A DNA stretch of 64,000 nucleotides from Athripsodes cinereus (GCA_947579605.1 OX388321.1:25349614-25413613), one strand, 5' to 3'; shown: positions 33,906-44,789, counted from the stretch's first letter. Notes: a model not told the origin generated them from the letters alone. Program-made: numbers and translations.

Positions 33906-35575
33906 ATATAAACTTTATGATATGTAATTGTCTTCATTATGTACCTACTGGTTGTATAGATGTGTCCTGTGTATAATAATTATGTAGGTTTTGTAAGATA
34001 ACCATTAATTTATAATAAGTATACTTACCTACCTATTCTAAATAATATGACTGTATACGAGTACATCCTTAATTTGTTATGTATATGCCGTAGTGGTAGG
34101 TATAGTAGTAGTAGAAGTATTTGAAAATAAAGATAAATTATGTATATTCTATGACAGATTGCATATAATAGATTCAACGGAACTTCTTTCAATAATTATA
34201 GGAAATTTTCAATCCATCCAATATGTATGACTTTATAGTGAAGCAGAAATATCACCTCATAATTATGTGTTGGATATAAACTTTAGAATAATACTAGCAA
34301 ACAAAAAATAAATTATTTCCCGGTGCCATATAAAAAGTTAAGTAAATGAGTCAAGAACGTTATTTTCTTACACGAGAAATTCGAGTGTAAAGCTCATTGA
34401 AGTCAAAAGTTCAGAATAATTAAGTTAAAATTTATTTCCTTTTTCAGGTGCTAATAATAATATTACTTACAAAGAAGGTCGGTACCTACATAGTGTGTAG
34501 GTATTATAATAATAAAAATTTGAATTAACACGAAACATTTCATGACTGCCCCTTTGTAAGTTAAGTAGAATATGTTAGTATGTGTGTATAAAGGCCCAGC
34601 GGTGAGTGAATTATATCTGTATAATTAAATGATTTCATAATAACACCTATGTTAGCACTATGCTAAAAACTATACTTGAAAAGTAATATCTGAATTGATA
34701 TTTGATTATGTTTGTATATGTTCGCATGCTGAAAACCAACATGCATCTCATGAACTCACAAGCATTAACGTAAAAGTAAAAGTTTTGAATTCTTTCAAAT
34801 GTGAAATAGCACTTTTTATTGTTTCACTTAACGACTGATTTAAAACATTTTCATTACAGGATCATATTAGGAATTGTATAACGATTTAACGGCAACATTT
34901 CACCAAATATGAATTGTTGATGAATTGCTCAATGTGGCCATTTTAGACCTCCTGATAATGCCAATCTGTTAGTGAAAGTGCTAGGTGTGATTGTGGTACA
35001 CGCTACATGGTAATACAGTGTAGTTATATATATACCTACACTTTTGCGTGTTTTGATATTTTACAAAATGTGAATAAGTACTGAAACATTTAATAAAAAT
35101 TAAATAAAAGTTTTTTGTTTGTGAAATGAAAAAATACAATTTTTTACATAGGTATATTAATCTAAAAACTTTGAATTCGAAAACCTTTTTGATTTTTCCC
35201 ATGTATGTCGGGTTTAAGGCTAGTATGCATTTATAGTAATACTTGGTGTTATTTAATAGCATCATTAAGTGAGGACTTAACTATATACCTACATTACTAA
35301 TCCAGGCTTATTACCACTATTACTTATTTGTAGAGAAATAATTATTACCCATTGAGTAGTAAATGTATGATGTGGAAAGTTTAGCTAAAAAATATAACAA
35401 TTTAATCATTCGCCAATTCAATGATTATTAGTGTAATAAATCGTATGAATTTGTTTTAATTAAACACTCAGTCCACTATGTAATTAATCAACAGAATTAT
35501 ATAATTAAAAGCACGCGATCTGTATGATATTATAAAGTTGTCTTATATTTTGTACTGTGTACAAACTGTATCATA
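33906..35575. other. No recognised feature
   Basis: AT-rich, with a small R1-tail scrap at 34085-34112 (TGCCGTAGTGGTAGG.TATAGTAGTAG). Confidence 0.45.
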
Positions 35576-35640
35576 AAGTCCCCGGCAAATTTAAACTTTC
35601 TGTAAGTTTTCGAGTGCCATGTAAAAGGCAGATATCGTAA
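35576..35640 (+). repeat. R1 repeat 5' fragment
   Basis: GTAAGTTTTCGAGTGCCATGTAAAAGGCAG then ATCGTAAAAC. Confidence 0.6.
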
Positions 35641-36044
35641 AACAAAATATACCTAAGTATATGATAATTAAGTTTTTTTGCTAGCTTTGCTGTAGGTAGG
35701 TGTGTTAGTAAAAGCTACTGCAGGGCGAATCGGGCAATGAGTTTTATGAATTTTTGGTTATCCATATAAGAACGGGGGTCTAGGGATCATATCTATAAAT
35801 CTGGTTTTTATGCCAGGTTTTAGGATATAGAACACTTGATAAAAACCTACATATAACACAAAATATACATAATGATATTTAACGCCTTGGAATCGGCTTT
35901 CAAGGCACGTCACGCATCAACGCATTTTCATATATTATTATTTATATTGCCATCTAAGGGTGAAGCAATATCGATGTGGCAAAGATTTGCGGAAATCGAG
36001 AGGTAATACCTAGATACATACTATAAAAACTTTTCATTATAAAA

Positions 36045-36095
36045 ATGTATCACAACTCTTACGTAAGTAATCCTTCGAAAATAAGTTAAATTGTT
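36045..36095 (+). repeat. Conserved ATG-tail motif, isolated copy
   Basis: ATG at 36045 opens MYHNSYVSNPSKIS-stop. The nucleotides AATCCTTCGAAAATAA match the tails at 12457 and 19642. No hairpin arm is visible upstream. Confidence 0.45.
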
Positions 36096-36599
36096 ATAGA
36101 TTCGTTGTCTATAGTAATGAGTCAATAAGTGATTCAATAATAATAATGATGGATCATTATTTAAAAAGGGACAAAGGCTCATTAAGAAGATCCAGGAAGC
36201 TATTCCGCCTCAGTGAGTTAATTATCAGCTTGTAATTATTCAAATTAACACCGAAATGGAAAGGGTATTTATTGCTTCACTTATCAAAGTGACACTTAAG
36301 TAAATATCCCCAATAAGAGAATCTATCTGTAGCTATCTTCTGGCTTTATATATAATAAATCCAGCCCTATTCCTATTACACTGTATTCACACGTTTCAAT
36401 AGTACCTACATAACTTTATCTTATTCTCTTCTTCTCTCTATACAACTATCAACACAGCTCCACACGCTGCATCTCATCTAAGAGAGAGCTTAGAAGTTGA
36501 ATCGACCTGTCTTTAAAAGCACGAATTTTGCAGTCAACACGTCCACCATAGTTATTCATACAATTATTTTTGTTTAAATTATATATGTAATTGGCGTTG

Positions 36600-36700
36600 A
36601 GCACCCGGGGAAGACTTGGCTTCCCAATCTTCTCTGTGAGTTTTTAAGTGTTTCAAAAAAATAAATAGGCACATTTTACATCTTAGATTCAACGATGAGG
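36600..36700 (+). repeat. R1 repeat 5' half
   Basis: GAGCACCCGGGGAAGACTTGG, CCCAATCTTCTCTGTGAGTTTTTAAGTG, and CATTTTACATCTTAGATTCAACGATGAGG. An RTE-like fragment follows directly. Confidence 0.7.
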
Positions 36701-37085
36701 ACGATCGCGTATCTATTAAGAGAGATCAGCGTACATGTATGAGAAATTGAATGAATGTGGAGGAAAGGAAACAATTATATAGAGAAAGACTTATAATAAT
36801 AATAAGTAGACAATTTATGTATAGTACGCCGTTTTGTGGAATAAATTCACTTCAAGGGCGCATCCTGACATGTTGTGTTTACATCCGTGATTTAAGCCTA
36901 ATACATATATTTATAAGCATATTATAAAACTAAACAATATAATAAATAACAATATATTGTACAATTAATGTAATATGCCAAACAAGTGTGTATTCAATCG
37001 ACTTTTGAACAGAGCAAGAGACTATAAATGACGTTTCATACTCTTCACCTACCCCACTTGGGATGCGGCATAAGGGTAAAAATAG
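36700..37085 (+). pseudogene. RTE-type LINE polymerase remnant, split
   Basis: 36705-36775 reads DDRVSIKRDQRTCMRN.MNVEE (compare RACMRNCMTVTEAKD in the RTE at 41.5 kb). 37020-37085 reads KERETINDV, then the degraded SAYPT tail CACCTACCCCACTTGGG and TGCGGC. The 240 bases between do not match and may be an insertion. Confidence 0.55.
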
Positions 37086-37128
37086 ATAAAGATAGTCGTG
37101 TTATGTTAAAATATTTATTTGAGATATT

Positions 37129-37310
37129 AACAGGGACAGAGTGCCAATAAGATGGAGCGACCAAATTAAGGAGGCCACACAGAGCTCACTTCACGGGGCC
37201 TTACACATGGCGGAGGATCGCACAACATGGAGACAGATGGTTTACAGAACGAGGCATGATGGTCACGATCCTCAGGATTGAGGGACCGACAGAGATGATG
37301 ATGAAACAGT
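37129..37310 (+). pseudogene. LINE polymerase C-terminus with (GAT)n tail
   Basis: One open frame reads NRDRVPIRWSDQIKEATQSS, then LHGALHMAEDRTTWRQMVYR, and HDGHDPQD-stop. It is followed by AGGGACCGACAGAGATGATGATG. WSDQI...AEDR..WR..V is the familiar LINE C-terminal pattern. It is 5'-truncated. Confidence 0.75.
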
Positions 37311-38030
37311 TCTTTTTATCATATTTGTAGACACTTGTGAAGAAGATTAAATACATAATTTTCATATTAAATATGTAATTTTGTTCGTTTTAAGTTGTGT
37401 GTAAACATTTACGATTAATCTGCCAACTAAGGTTGAAACGTGTGAACAATTTTAATTTATATGTATGTAAGACAGAGCAATTATATTTTAAATACGAAGC
37501 CAATATTAATTTCGTAAGTGGTGATGCTAAGAGGAAGGGTCCCAATTGCTTGATGAACTGTTGTTAATATTTTATATTGCAACCTACATAAATAAGCAGA
37601 CAGACACTCTTGTTTTTAGGTGGGTAAATATTAGTAGCATTACATGAATTATAGTTTTTCATTATGTTGTATAAATATTATATTATTCTACTCAATATCA
37701 CTAGATATATAAATACATAGTCAGACAACAGCTGGTGGTGTCAAGAGAGGTAGGTACTCGTGGGGATATTGTCAATATTGAGCAGTTACAGCGCTTTGTA
37801 AGGGGAATAATATTTTAATATCTAAGTTAGGTATATTAAGATACAACTTATTAATTTTAGGCTTAGAGGAAATCATATTGAAACGCACACTGTGTGTAGA
37901 ATTTAAAAGAAAAAATATTTTTATTTATAATTAAAGCCTTAAATAGAACATAATTTACATTGTACACCTATTCATGAAACTTCTATGTATTAAAAGATTC
38001 AAATAAAGATAAAAACAAATGAAAATTTAA
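37311..38030. other. No recognised feature
   Basis: AT-rich. Confidence 0.5.
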
Positions 38031-38033
38031 ATC

Positions 38034-38305
38034 ATATTGATATTATTTTAGATTACTATGTAAGTATCAATTATTATATTTTGTGAGTTTTTTCGCTACC
38101 GCGGTTTCGATGGAGCGTCTACCATTTACGAGCGATTATCTAAAACTTACAAAATATGATGATACTTACTAAAAAGTAAAACTCGAAACCGTGGTAGCGA
38201 AAAAGCTCACAAAATATAATAATCGATATATATTATAGCAATCTAAAATAATATCAAAATGTCTAGAAATAATTATATAGTTAATGCCGAAAATATAAAC
38301 AAAGT
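38034..38305 (+). mobile_element. Snapback element, S3 family, with ATG tail
   Basis: Inverted repeat 38037-38257, arms about 75 bp (TTGATATTATTTTAGATT...; TTTTGTGAG.TTTTTCGCTACCGCGGTTTCGA). Read outward, each arm starts CGAAACCGCGGTAGCG (left) or CGAAACCGTGGTAGCG (right): GAA, then self-complementary ACCGCGGT, then A. Immediately after the right arm, ATG at 38259 opens MSRNNYIVNAENINKVKI-stop. The asymmetric centre (38113-38190) is not palindromic. I could not find a canonical hammerhead core. Confidence 0.7.
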
Positions 38306-38309
38306 AAAA

Positions 38310-39920
38310 ATTTAAAAAACCAAGACAAAAATAAAATTATTGTAAACAGTACATGCATTCACGTATATATCTATGTCCAGACTCGCCTTCCAATACCCAG
38401 GTACGCATGCAATTATGAAACAATACTCAATTCATAGGTACCTAACCAAAGTAGGTAAGTATCATAAATTGATATGATAATAAAACATCTTCTGGCTGCT
38501 TACAAATAAAATAATGTAAGTTCAAAAGCTTTTCAATGTGATTTTATCTTCTTATTATGACTCGTAAGTTGCGTGTATTATATTATTATACATATGTCCG
38601 TATAGCTTTAGATTTGTATGCTATACCTAACACGAGTAATAGGTATTATTATATTTTAGTGATGGAGAGGTTCTAGAAGGTGTAGGACGAGGGAAGAAGG
38701 AGGCTGTGAATGAAAAGTAAATAAAATTCCCATAAATATTATTCAGTTTCATTCCTTGAAATTATTCGCAAGAGATTTCTCCAAATACACTTTAATATGT
38801 ATGAAATTCTTACAATCATAATACATAATAATACATGGCATGGCTCACAATTCTCGCATGTGGGAGCAAATAATGTGGACACAAGAATAATAGGAATGTA
38901 TATTGAGATATTAAATAAATATATATTTCTATATAATCGAGCCACAAAAGTTTTTTTCTGTTAAAAAGCATACAAAAATAATTCACAAAAATATACTCTT
39001 TATTATATTCAAGGATTTAGGTTATTTATTTTATTTGAATAAAGCTTTATTGACTTTTAAAGAACATAAGGTATTGTTTAATGATATTTGCAAGGCATAT
39101 GTATTTTTAAAAACTTAAGTTAAACAAATGTAGTTGCTTAATTATAATAAAACAATTTATTTTATAGTCTGTCAATATTTACTGTCCCAAAGTATTGAAA
39201 TATTTGGTCGAAAAATGTTTGACGAATTAATCAAATTTTTCAAGATATTGCAGTTCTTTACTTTTATTCTACATTTTCCTATTTTGAAATCAAAATAAAC
39301 ACCAAAATATAGGTAAACTTATTATTATGCACATTTTGACTTTCATTTTCAAGTCTTCTTCTTTTCTTTCTTTTCTTTTCCTCTTGTGAGATTTAGTTTT
39401 TTCTATGAATTTTCTAATACACCTACTGTTAAATGCAAGTTATCTTAAACTATCACGTAGGTATATTATGTATGTAGATTCAATATCTTCAATTCTGCAG
39501 TGACAAAATGTGTGACGCACCATACATGTTTATTTATGACACAATGACAAAGACTAAGTATATCACATACTTACAATTATTTTATAAGAGGTGCTGTAAT
39601 GAGATGTCATAAGATGTAGAAAAGTAAATTATTACAGATATATTTTTTTGAGATTTTTACAATGTTCATGAGTACATACATAATAATATATTTGATAGTA
39701 AAAGCGATCTAGTTATTTATTTACACACGTGAAAGCTTATAACAGACCCCATAACGTGTTAAGTAGATACCTACCTACATCGAAAAAGTTATAAATGGAG
39801 ATAGTCTCTGTCAATATATGTAATTCAAAGTTATGACTTTTGTAGGTCTACAGTTGTACTGTACATACCTTATACCCAATAAATTATTCATTTTCACACT
39901 CCACAAACCTTTGTGATGTA
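38310..39920. other. No recognised feature
   Basis: AT-rich. The only structure is a pyrimidine tract at 39355-39385 (CTTCTTCTTTTCTTTC). Confidence 0.5.
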
Positions 39921-39927
39921 GGTTTGT

Positions 39928-40020
39928 AAATGAAATGAAATGAAATGAAATAAATTTATTTCCTCACAACAAATGGAACAAACTTTATAAATATATAAAA
40001 AAAAAAAAAAAAAAAAAATA
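39928..40020. repeat. (GAAAT)n repeat and long poly-A
   Basis: TGAAATGAAATGAAATGAAAT followed by AAATTTATTTCCTCACAAC and a run of about 20 A. It resembles LINE tail debris. Confidence 0.7.
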
Positions 40021-40489
40021 CAAATAGTGAAATGTTTTGTTTAGAATAATGTAGATAATGTAGTTTGTAGTTAGGTATAACATTATGTACTCGAAGATAG
40101 ATATTTAAAGTTCATTTTGTCTATTTATAATCTAACAACATATATTGTCTCCAATCAATATGTCTTGCCTCTTACACACTGATGCCCTCTCTGTATATCT
40201 CAAGATTTTAAAATCCGCCAAAAGAAACTTTATTATCTTATAAATTAATGCCTTAATATTACGTGACATTTTCCTAAAATATTGTACTTGGCACAAATCG
40301 TCCCACAAGGGACGGGTTGCCGTAATCTTATAAATAATAATAACATATTATATTGTCGTATATCATTGTTCTAAAAATGTCTACAATATTGTTTATCCAT
40401 TTACATACACCTGTTACTTTCTGAGATCTACAATCTACATTCTCAAAACACCTGCAAGTAAACCCCTACGCTCAGCAAAGATCTCTACT

Positions 40490-40650
40490 TCTACGGCAGG
40501 ACTTTTTGTGTCGTAGGACCCGTCATTTGGAATCGACTCTGTGAGGACCTTGGTAAAAACCAATCAATAATAACGCTGAGGAGCAAATTGAAGACATCCT
40601 TTATCTTCCAACATAGTTTCTCGCGCCGTGGAAATGGATGTTTCATTAAA
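40490..40650 (+). pseudogene. CR1-like LINE C-terminus
   Basis: The frame reads RTFCVVGPVIWNRLCEDLGK, then NQSIITLRSKLKTSFIF, matching the VxGP-IWN-LP...LK..L end of CR1/Jockey-type polymerases. It is short and 5'-truncated. Confidence 0.65.
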
Positions 40651-40889
40651 CATCGCCGATTAAATCATACGGCACACGCAAGTATTCAATAAAAGTAGAC
40701 ATTTTTTCTTTGTCAATTTTAATGATATATCTATCAGAATATCCATCATTCTCTTGATTTGACCGCCATAATAATATACGCATCAAAAATTTTAACTTTT
40801 CGTTTTATTTCATTTACACTCACCTAAATTCACCCTCTTAACCATCCCACTGTCAAACAGATGATACCATCTACATATGTGATGTTATA

Positions 40890-40960
40890 CTAACTTTTTA
40901 CAGGACACTCAAAAACTAATGGAGAAAACAGAGATAACAATTAGACATCTCTTTTTTTTT
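40890..40960 (-). repeat. R1 repeat fragment
   Basis: ACTTTTTACAGGACACTCAAAAACTAATGGAGAAAACAGAG is R1 on the minus strand. Confidence 0.55.
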
Positions 40961-40964
40961 TTAA

Positions 40965-41065
40965 TTATTGGTAACAAATATAATATACAATAGAAAAGAA
41001 AATAAATACAATTTACGAGTCACGCCAAATCAAAAATGATTTGTCGGCGTGTTCTCTTACAGGTT
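40965..41065 (-). repeat. Probable LINE 3' end with poly-A
   Basis: On the minus strand, CACGCCGACAAATCATTTTT...GATTTGGCGTG forms a hairpin, then GTAAATTGTATTTATT and an A-run. It resembles a polyadenylated retroelement tail, family unknown. Confidence 0.4.
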
Positions 41066-41139
41066 CAAAATATAACTACATAACGAAAAAAAATAAAATT
41101 AATTAAAATAAAACACTTATTTGTAGTATATCCACGGTG

Positions 41140-41204
41140 ACTTTTTATTGGACGCGAGCCGGCTTTCAAGAGCTTCCGTTCTCATCATCAGGCTGGCGAA
41201 AAGT
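41140..41204 (-). ncRNA. Hammerhead ribozyme motif (left arm)
   Basis: Minus strand: CTGATGA at 41191-41185, stem II GAGAAC-GGAA-GCTCTT (one A·C mismatch), GAAA, palindromic AGCCGGCT, C. Distal stem I is ACTTTT/AAAAGT. It mirrors the right-arm motif. Confidence 0.8.
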
Positions 41205-41211
41205 GAACGAA

Positions 41212-41276
41212 ACTTTTCGCCAGCCTGATGATGAGAGCGGAAGCTCTTGAAAGCCGGCTCGCGTCCAATAAAAAGT
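41212..41276 (+). ncRNA. Hammerhead ribozyme motif (right arm)
   Basis: CTGATGA at 41225-41231, then stem II GAGAGC-GGAA-GCTCTT (six pairs, one G·U, GNRA-type loop), GAAA at 41249-41252, self-complementary stem III AGCCGGCT (41252-41259) and C41260 as the predicted cleavage base. Stem I pairs GC with GC beside the core and ACTTTT (41212-41217) with AAAAGT (41271-41276). All core bases are canonical. The loopless palindromic stem III implies cleavage as a dimer, as described for Penelope-like hammerheads. Confidence 0.85.
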
Positions 41277-41422
41277 CACCGTGGATATACTACAAATAAG
41301 TGTTTTATTTTAATTAATTCAACATGAATTTCCACCAAGTACCGTCGGTTGAAAATATCAACTTTATCAAAATAAAATTATATCAATCTATATAACTTAC
41401 AATTCAACAATTAATTACTAGT

Positions 41423-41434
41423 TATAAATAAATC
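41423..41434. repeat. 12-bp target duplication of RTE insertion
   Basis: TATAAATAAATC, repeated exactly at 41729-41740. Confidence 0.85.
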
Positions 41435-41728
41435 TTGTTTGGGCACGTGGAAAGAATGAATGAGGACAGAATGACTAAGAAGATATATTTGGCTGAGAGA
41501 AATGGTGCTCGGAGACGTGGACGTCCTAGGATTAAATGGCAAGATCATTTAAATCAAATCCTACAGGACGGTCACGTGTTGAGCACATTGAACAGGAGAG
41601 CATGCATGAGGAATTGTATGACAGTGACGGAAGCGAAAGATGTATGCAAGGATAGAAGGAAGTGGCGCTCGATCCTTTCTGCCTACCCCGCGAGGGAAGC
41701 GGCGTGATGGTATGTATGTATGTATGTA
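41435..41728 (+). mobile_element. RTE-type LINE, 5'-truncated, with (TATG)n tail
   Basis: An open frame from the truncation point to 41707 reads LFGHVERMNEDRMTKKIY..., then GARRRGRPRIKWQDHLNQIL, and RACMRNCMTVTEAKDVCKDR, RKWRSILSAYPAREAA-stop. This is the RTE reverse-transcriptase C-terminus with its GHVERM, GRPR.KW and WRS(I/V)LSAYP motifs. The 3' end is GCGGCGTGATGGTATGTATG. There are no stops and exact 12-bp duplications, so it is a fairly recent insertion. Confidence 0.9.
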
Positions 41729-41740
41729 TATAAATAAATC

Positions 41741-41890
41741 CACACTTTATCAACCAATCCTTGACTATTTTTTTTGCAATGTTTTTACTCTTGCATTTCT
41801 TAATAGATGCCGGCATCATATTAAGTATTTTTGGCACGTTATACTCCAATGTTCTTTTTCCGTACTTATTATTGAATTTTGGCACTACAT
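41741..41890 (-). pseudogene. LINE polymerase C-terminus, interrupted by the RTE insertion
   Basis: Minus strand: MPKFNNKYGKRTLEYNVPKI, LNMMPASIKKCKSKNIAKKI, VKDWLIKCGFI, continuing across the RTE to YN-stop. The YG-RTL-Y-VPK-LN-LP...FKK-LK-WLI pattern is the end of a Jockey/I-type polymerase. Family assignment is tentative. Confidence 0.55.
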
Positions 41891-41942
41891 ATCCTTCATT
41901 AAATTTAAATCTAGTGTGATGAAAATGACGCGGTTTATCTTT

Positions 41943-42214
41943 ATACTCGATCGGAGGACCATGTTGACAAAATACAATCGGAAGAAGTGAGAAAGGCGTC
42001 CCAACGAACGCATTGGCTCTAGGCTGGCTTCAGTGATTACTTTCGGTGTCCGTGAACAACGTTCACCATTTCCATAAGTCTCACTGTCACGATGTAAGGT
42101 CCACCAATCGAGAAAGGCCCACGATGTATGGTCTACCAATCTTTCTCACTTCTTCCGATTACATTTTGCACAATGTTACATTGAATAAACATGGTTCTTT
42201 AATCGAGATATCTG
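41943..42214. mobile_element. MITE, M1 family
   Basis: Ends CTCGATCGGAGGACCATGTTGACA ... ACATGGTTCTTTAATCGAG. Internal blocks GGCTCTAGGCTGG, CACTGTCACGATGTAAGGTCCACC and TTTCTCACTTCTTCCGATTA match the copies at 9.5 and 54 kb. Confidence 0.75.
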
Positions 42215-42219
42215 ATGGG

Positions 42220-43140
42220 TTATGTCATCTGCACCCAAATCCGATTAAACAATGAAAAAAATTGTAAACATTCTAAACATTTATCAGAGAAGAATTGAGA
42301 GTACTAACGTTATATTTTCTGAAAACATTTAACTTTCACACAAACATAAATATATGTTTATAACATTATGTACATAACAAATTTATGTATGATATGTAGA
42401 AAGATAAATAAATGGTAACATGTAAGTAAAGATCTTAACCGAATTCACTAAACGAGAATTTTATTGAAATAAACAACTCCTGTGTGATTGAGTGTCATAC
42501 GTATGTACATTTAGTGGAGAGAGGGCGTCTGGGCACGTAGGGAATATTGAGATAAGTCATAGTTAGAATCTTGTTATCCATCTTCATATTATTACTACGT
42601 ACATATTAAATTAAATAATATCAATATAATATATATGTATTAAAATAAAAATCCCTCCGAGAATTTATTTAAAAAAATTATAATATTCTTTGTATTATGA
42701 TCATGATAAAGTGTAATTCAATTACTTTCTCTATGATGTCATCTCCTTGAAAACTTTTTTTAATATATTTTTTTTATTTCACAGTTATTACACTTCTCAA
42801 TTTAAGTTTGTTTAACTTGTAATTGATTCCCTGAATAGCATACATATTGTACAATTTCCTAATGTGAAATAAAGTATTTGAAGTGTATGTAAATGGCCAA
42901 CCCTTATAAAGCCTTTCTATGTATTTGGAGTAAATCGAGTTCATTGTTAATAATATATTATGAAATACCGTTTTAAATTATTTAAAATAAACTTAAAAAG
43001 GCCACTTCAGGAGTTTTGAGAAATTTGGTATTAATTTTTTGCTGTTGTTTTTATTATTCTTGTACTTTTGAACATGCCAATAATTCAAAAGTTATAATAA
43101 ATAAATTTAAGCGTTTTGCAATTAGTAAAAAAAAAAATCT
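42220..43140. other. No recognised feature
   Basis: AT-rich. Confidence 0.5.
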
Positions 43141-43144
43141 AGAT

Positions 43145-43187
43145 TTAAAATAAACCCAAATACATCTAGACACCCTCACAGTGAGTA
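43145..43187 (-). repeat. SINE-A 3' fragment
   Basis: TAAACCCAAATACATCTAGACACCCTCACAGTGAGTAA is the complement of the SINE-A body end. It lies 330 bp from a full plus-strand copy. Confidence 0.65.
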
Positions 43188-43514
43188 ATATACTTGTGTT
43201 ATGAATTTGGAGTTGGTCAGCAGTGAGTGTAATTTTGTATTATTATATTATTTTAAATACAACAAACGTCTTTTTTTTTTAATAAAAAATACAATCCGAA
43301 TATCCGACTTTTCCGTTAGATTTTTCAAAATTTTAATTTCACATAAACAGTTTCCTGGTAATTACAAATACAACAAAAAAATAATCACCCAATTCGGTTC
43401 AGCCGTTCTCAAGTTATGGAATGACATACATGGTCAATCGATTTTTATTTATAAGATTTACATATTGAAAGTATTAAATTTTTTAATAAAGTATAGACAC
43501 TAATATATTTATAT

Positions 43515-43692
43515 TCGTCGAGTTCGTCGGTTGCCTGGAGGTAGAGTCAGTCTCCGCCTCGTACATAATTATGAGGTGCGTGATTCGATCGCTGCTACCA
43601 CCAAACTCCCCTTTCACGACACAAGCTTTTTGCTTACTGTGAGAGATGTATAAGGTTTTATTTGGGTTTAAATACAACCTTAAATAAATAAA
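43515..43692 (+). mobile_element. tRNA-derived SINE (SINE-A), copy 2
   Basis: GAGTTCGTCGGTTGCCTGGAGGTAGAGTC (A box), degraded B box GATTCGATCGC, CAAACTCCCCTTTCACGACACAAGC, TTACTGTGAGAGATGTATAAGG, TATTTGGGTTTA. Confidence 0.8.
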
Positions 43693-43994
43693 CTTGTATG
43701 CTTTTTCTTTACCGTCAGTAGGTATGATATATAGCCAACACTAAATACAGTCGGTGCATAACTCAAAGCACTACACAGCATAACACATCATAGTACAGCA
43801 AGGTGTAACACAGTACAGTGCAGTACAGCAGATTACACTACATGGAGGTAACCGGGGTTTTTCATATGGGGAGACAGCAGCTACGCAAACTTATAAACAA
43901 ATTGTTTTTTGACCTTTTTTTACCTCCCATCTTTATAACATTGAGACCGAGCATAATATAGGTAGGTAAATAATATTATGGTTTGATTTCTGGA

Positions 43995-44006
43995 GGGGGG
44001 GGGGGG
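43995..44006. repeat. G(12) homopolymer
   Basis: Twelve G in a row inside an AT-rich region, a likely slippage or sequencing-error site. Confidence 0.8.
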
Positions 44007-44156
44007 AACTACTTGCTTCGATACTATTTTAAGTACTTGTGTTATACTATAATATGTAGTTCTATTATTAAATAATTTAATGTTTTTTTAAGCACCTGCT
44101 TTCCTTTTTTAAAGTATCTATTGGTACATAAGTAGTACAATCTCTTTATTAAGTAA

Positions 44157-44320
44157 ATTGAAATAAGTGTTTCATTTTACTATATGTAGATTAAATAACG
44201 CGAGATAAACGTCGTTCAATTTCTTAATTCATTATGTTGAGAATGACCTAAGAAGCCGAAAGGCGTCTCCCTCGCGTTATTTAATCGAGAGTAGATTGAA
44301 ACGCTTGTTTCAATTTATTT
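44157..44320 (+). mobile_element. Snapback element, S2-related subfamily
   Basis: Arms AAGTGTTTCATTTTACTATATGTAGATTAAATAACGCGAG and CTCGCGTTATTTAATCGAGAGTAGATTGAAACGCTTG. Centre CCTAAGAAGCCGAAAGGCGTCTC. The ATG is lost (ATCTGCTTTCCG follows). It is older than the 25-kb copy. Confidence 0.65.
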
Positions 44321-44329
44321 ATCCAATCT

Positions 44330-44785
44330 GCTTTCCGTTATTTCGACCTCCTCACCTCTCTGTTTGTTACGCCTATGTTTTTACAGTACACTACAGTACG
44401 GCAATGTATGAGAGCTGCAATCAGTCACGTGGGTAATGCCATCTTTATTATAGCATTAGTGCTTCACGTGCATATCACCTACCTACTACTATACATAACA
44501 CAAGACGTACATTATGTACATGCGTACTTAATAATAAATGTTACTTTATATAAATCCTGGATGTATTTCCTTTAAGCAAGATTCTTTTCACACGTAGGTA
44601 CCATCGCGACTTATTTATTTATTTTATTCTGCTTGCACATCATCATTCATAAAACAAAATAAACAAAGCAGTATACACAAGCAAAAATGTGATGATGTGC
44701 AGTGGCGAGATTATCAGTTTATAGTGATTTCTTCTTATATAGACTATTGTTCTTTTTTTATTTCATCTTTCTATTATTTATGCTA
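44330..44785. other. No recognised feature
   Basis: AT-rich DNA with a TACAGTACAC-type repeat scrap. Confidence 0.45.
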
Positions 44786-44789
44786 TTCC

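Larger units (their letters stand above)
41097..41360 (+). mobile_element. Hammerhead snapback element (S1 family), inferred Penelope-like pseudo-LTR pair
   Basis: Inverted repeat 41097-41319, centred on 41208, with about 108-bp arms that differ at essentially one position in the checked part and a 7-base loop GAACGAA. Each arm holds a hammerhead motif reading outward from the centre. The right arm ends AATTAATT, then ATG at 41324 opens MNFHQVPSVENIN. At 58.2 kb the same family has MNIHLVPSVDNIN, where the differences are mostly conservative. Head-to-head hammerhead units plus the start of an ORF fit Penelope-like elements, whose pseudo-LTRs can be inverted and carry hammerheads. Confidence 0.75.

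Noticed and set aside
41097..41319. microRNA precursor or parvovirus-type terminal hairpin
   Set aside because: The hammerhead core, covarying stem I and multiple dispersed copies explain the hairpin better. No viral frame is adjacent.
43201..43503. 100-codon frame
   Set aside because: Phe/Ile/Lys/Asn-rich and AT-driven. The start MNLELVSS only weakly resembles the ATG-tail family and no hairpin is present.
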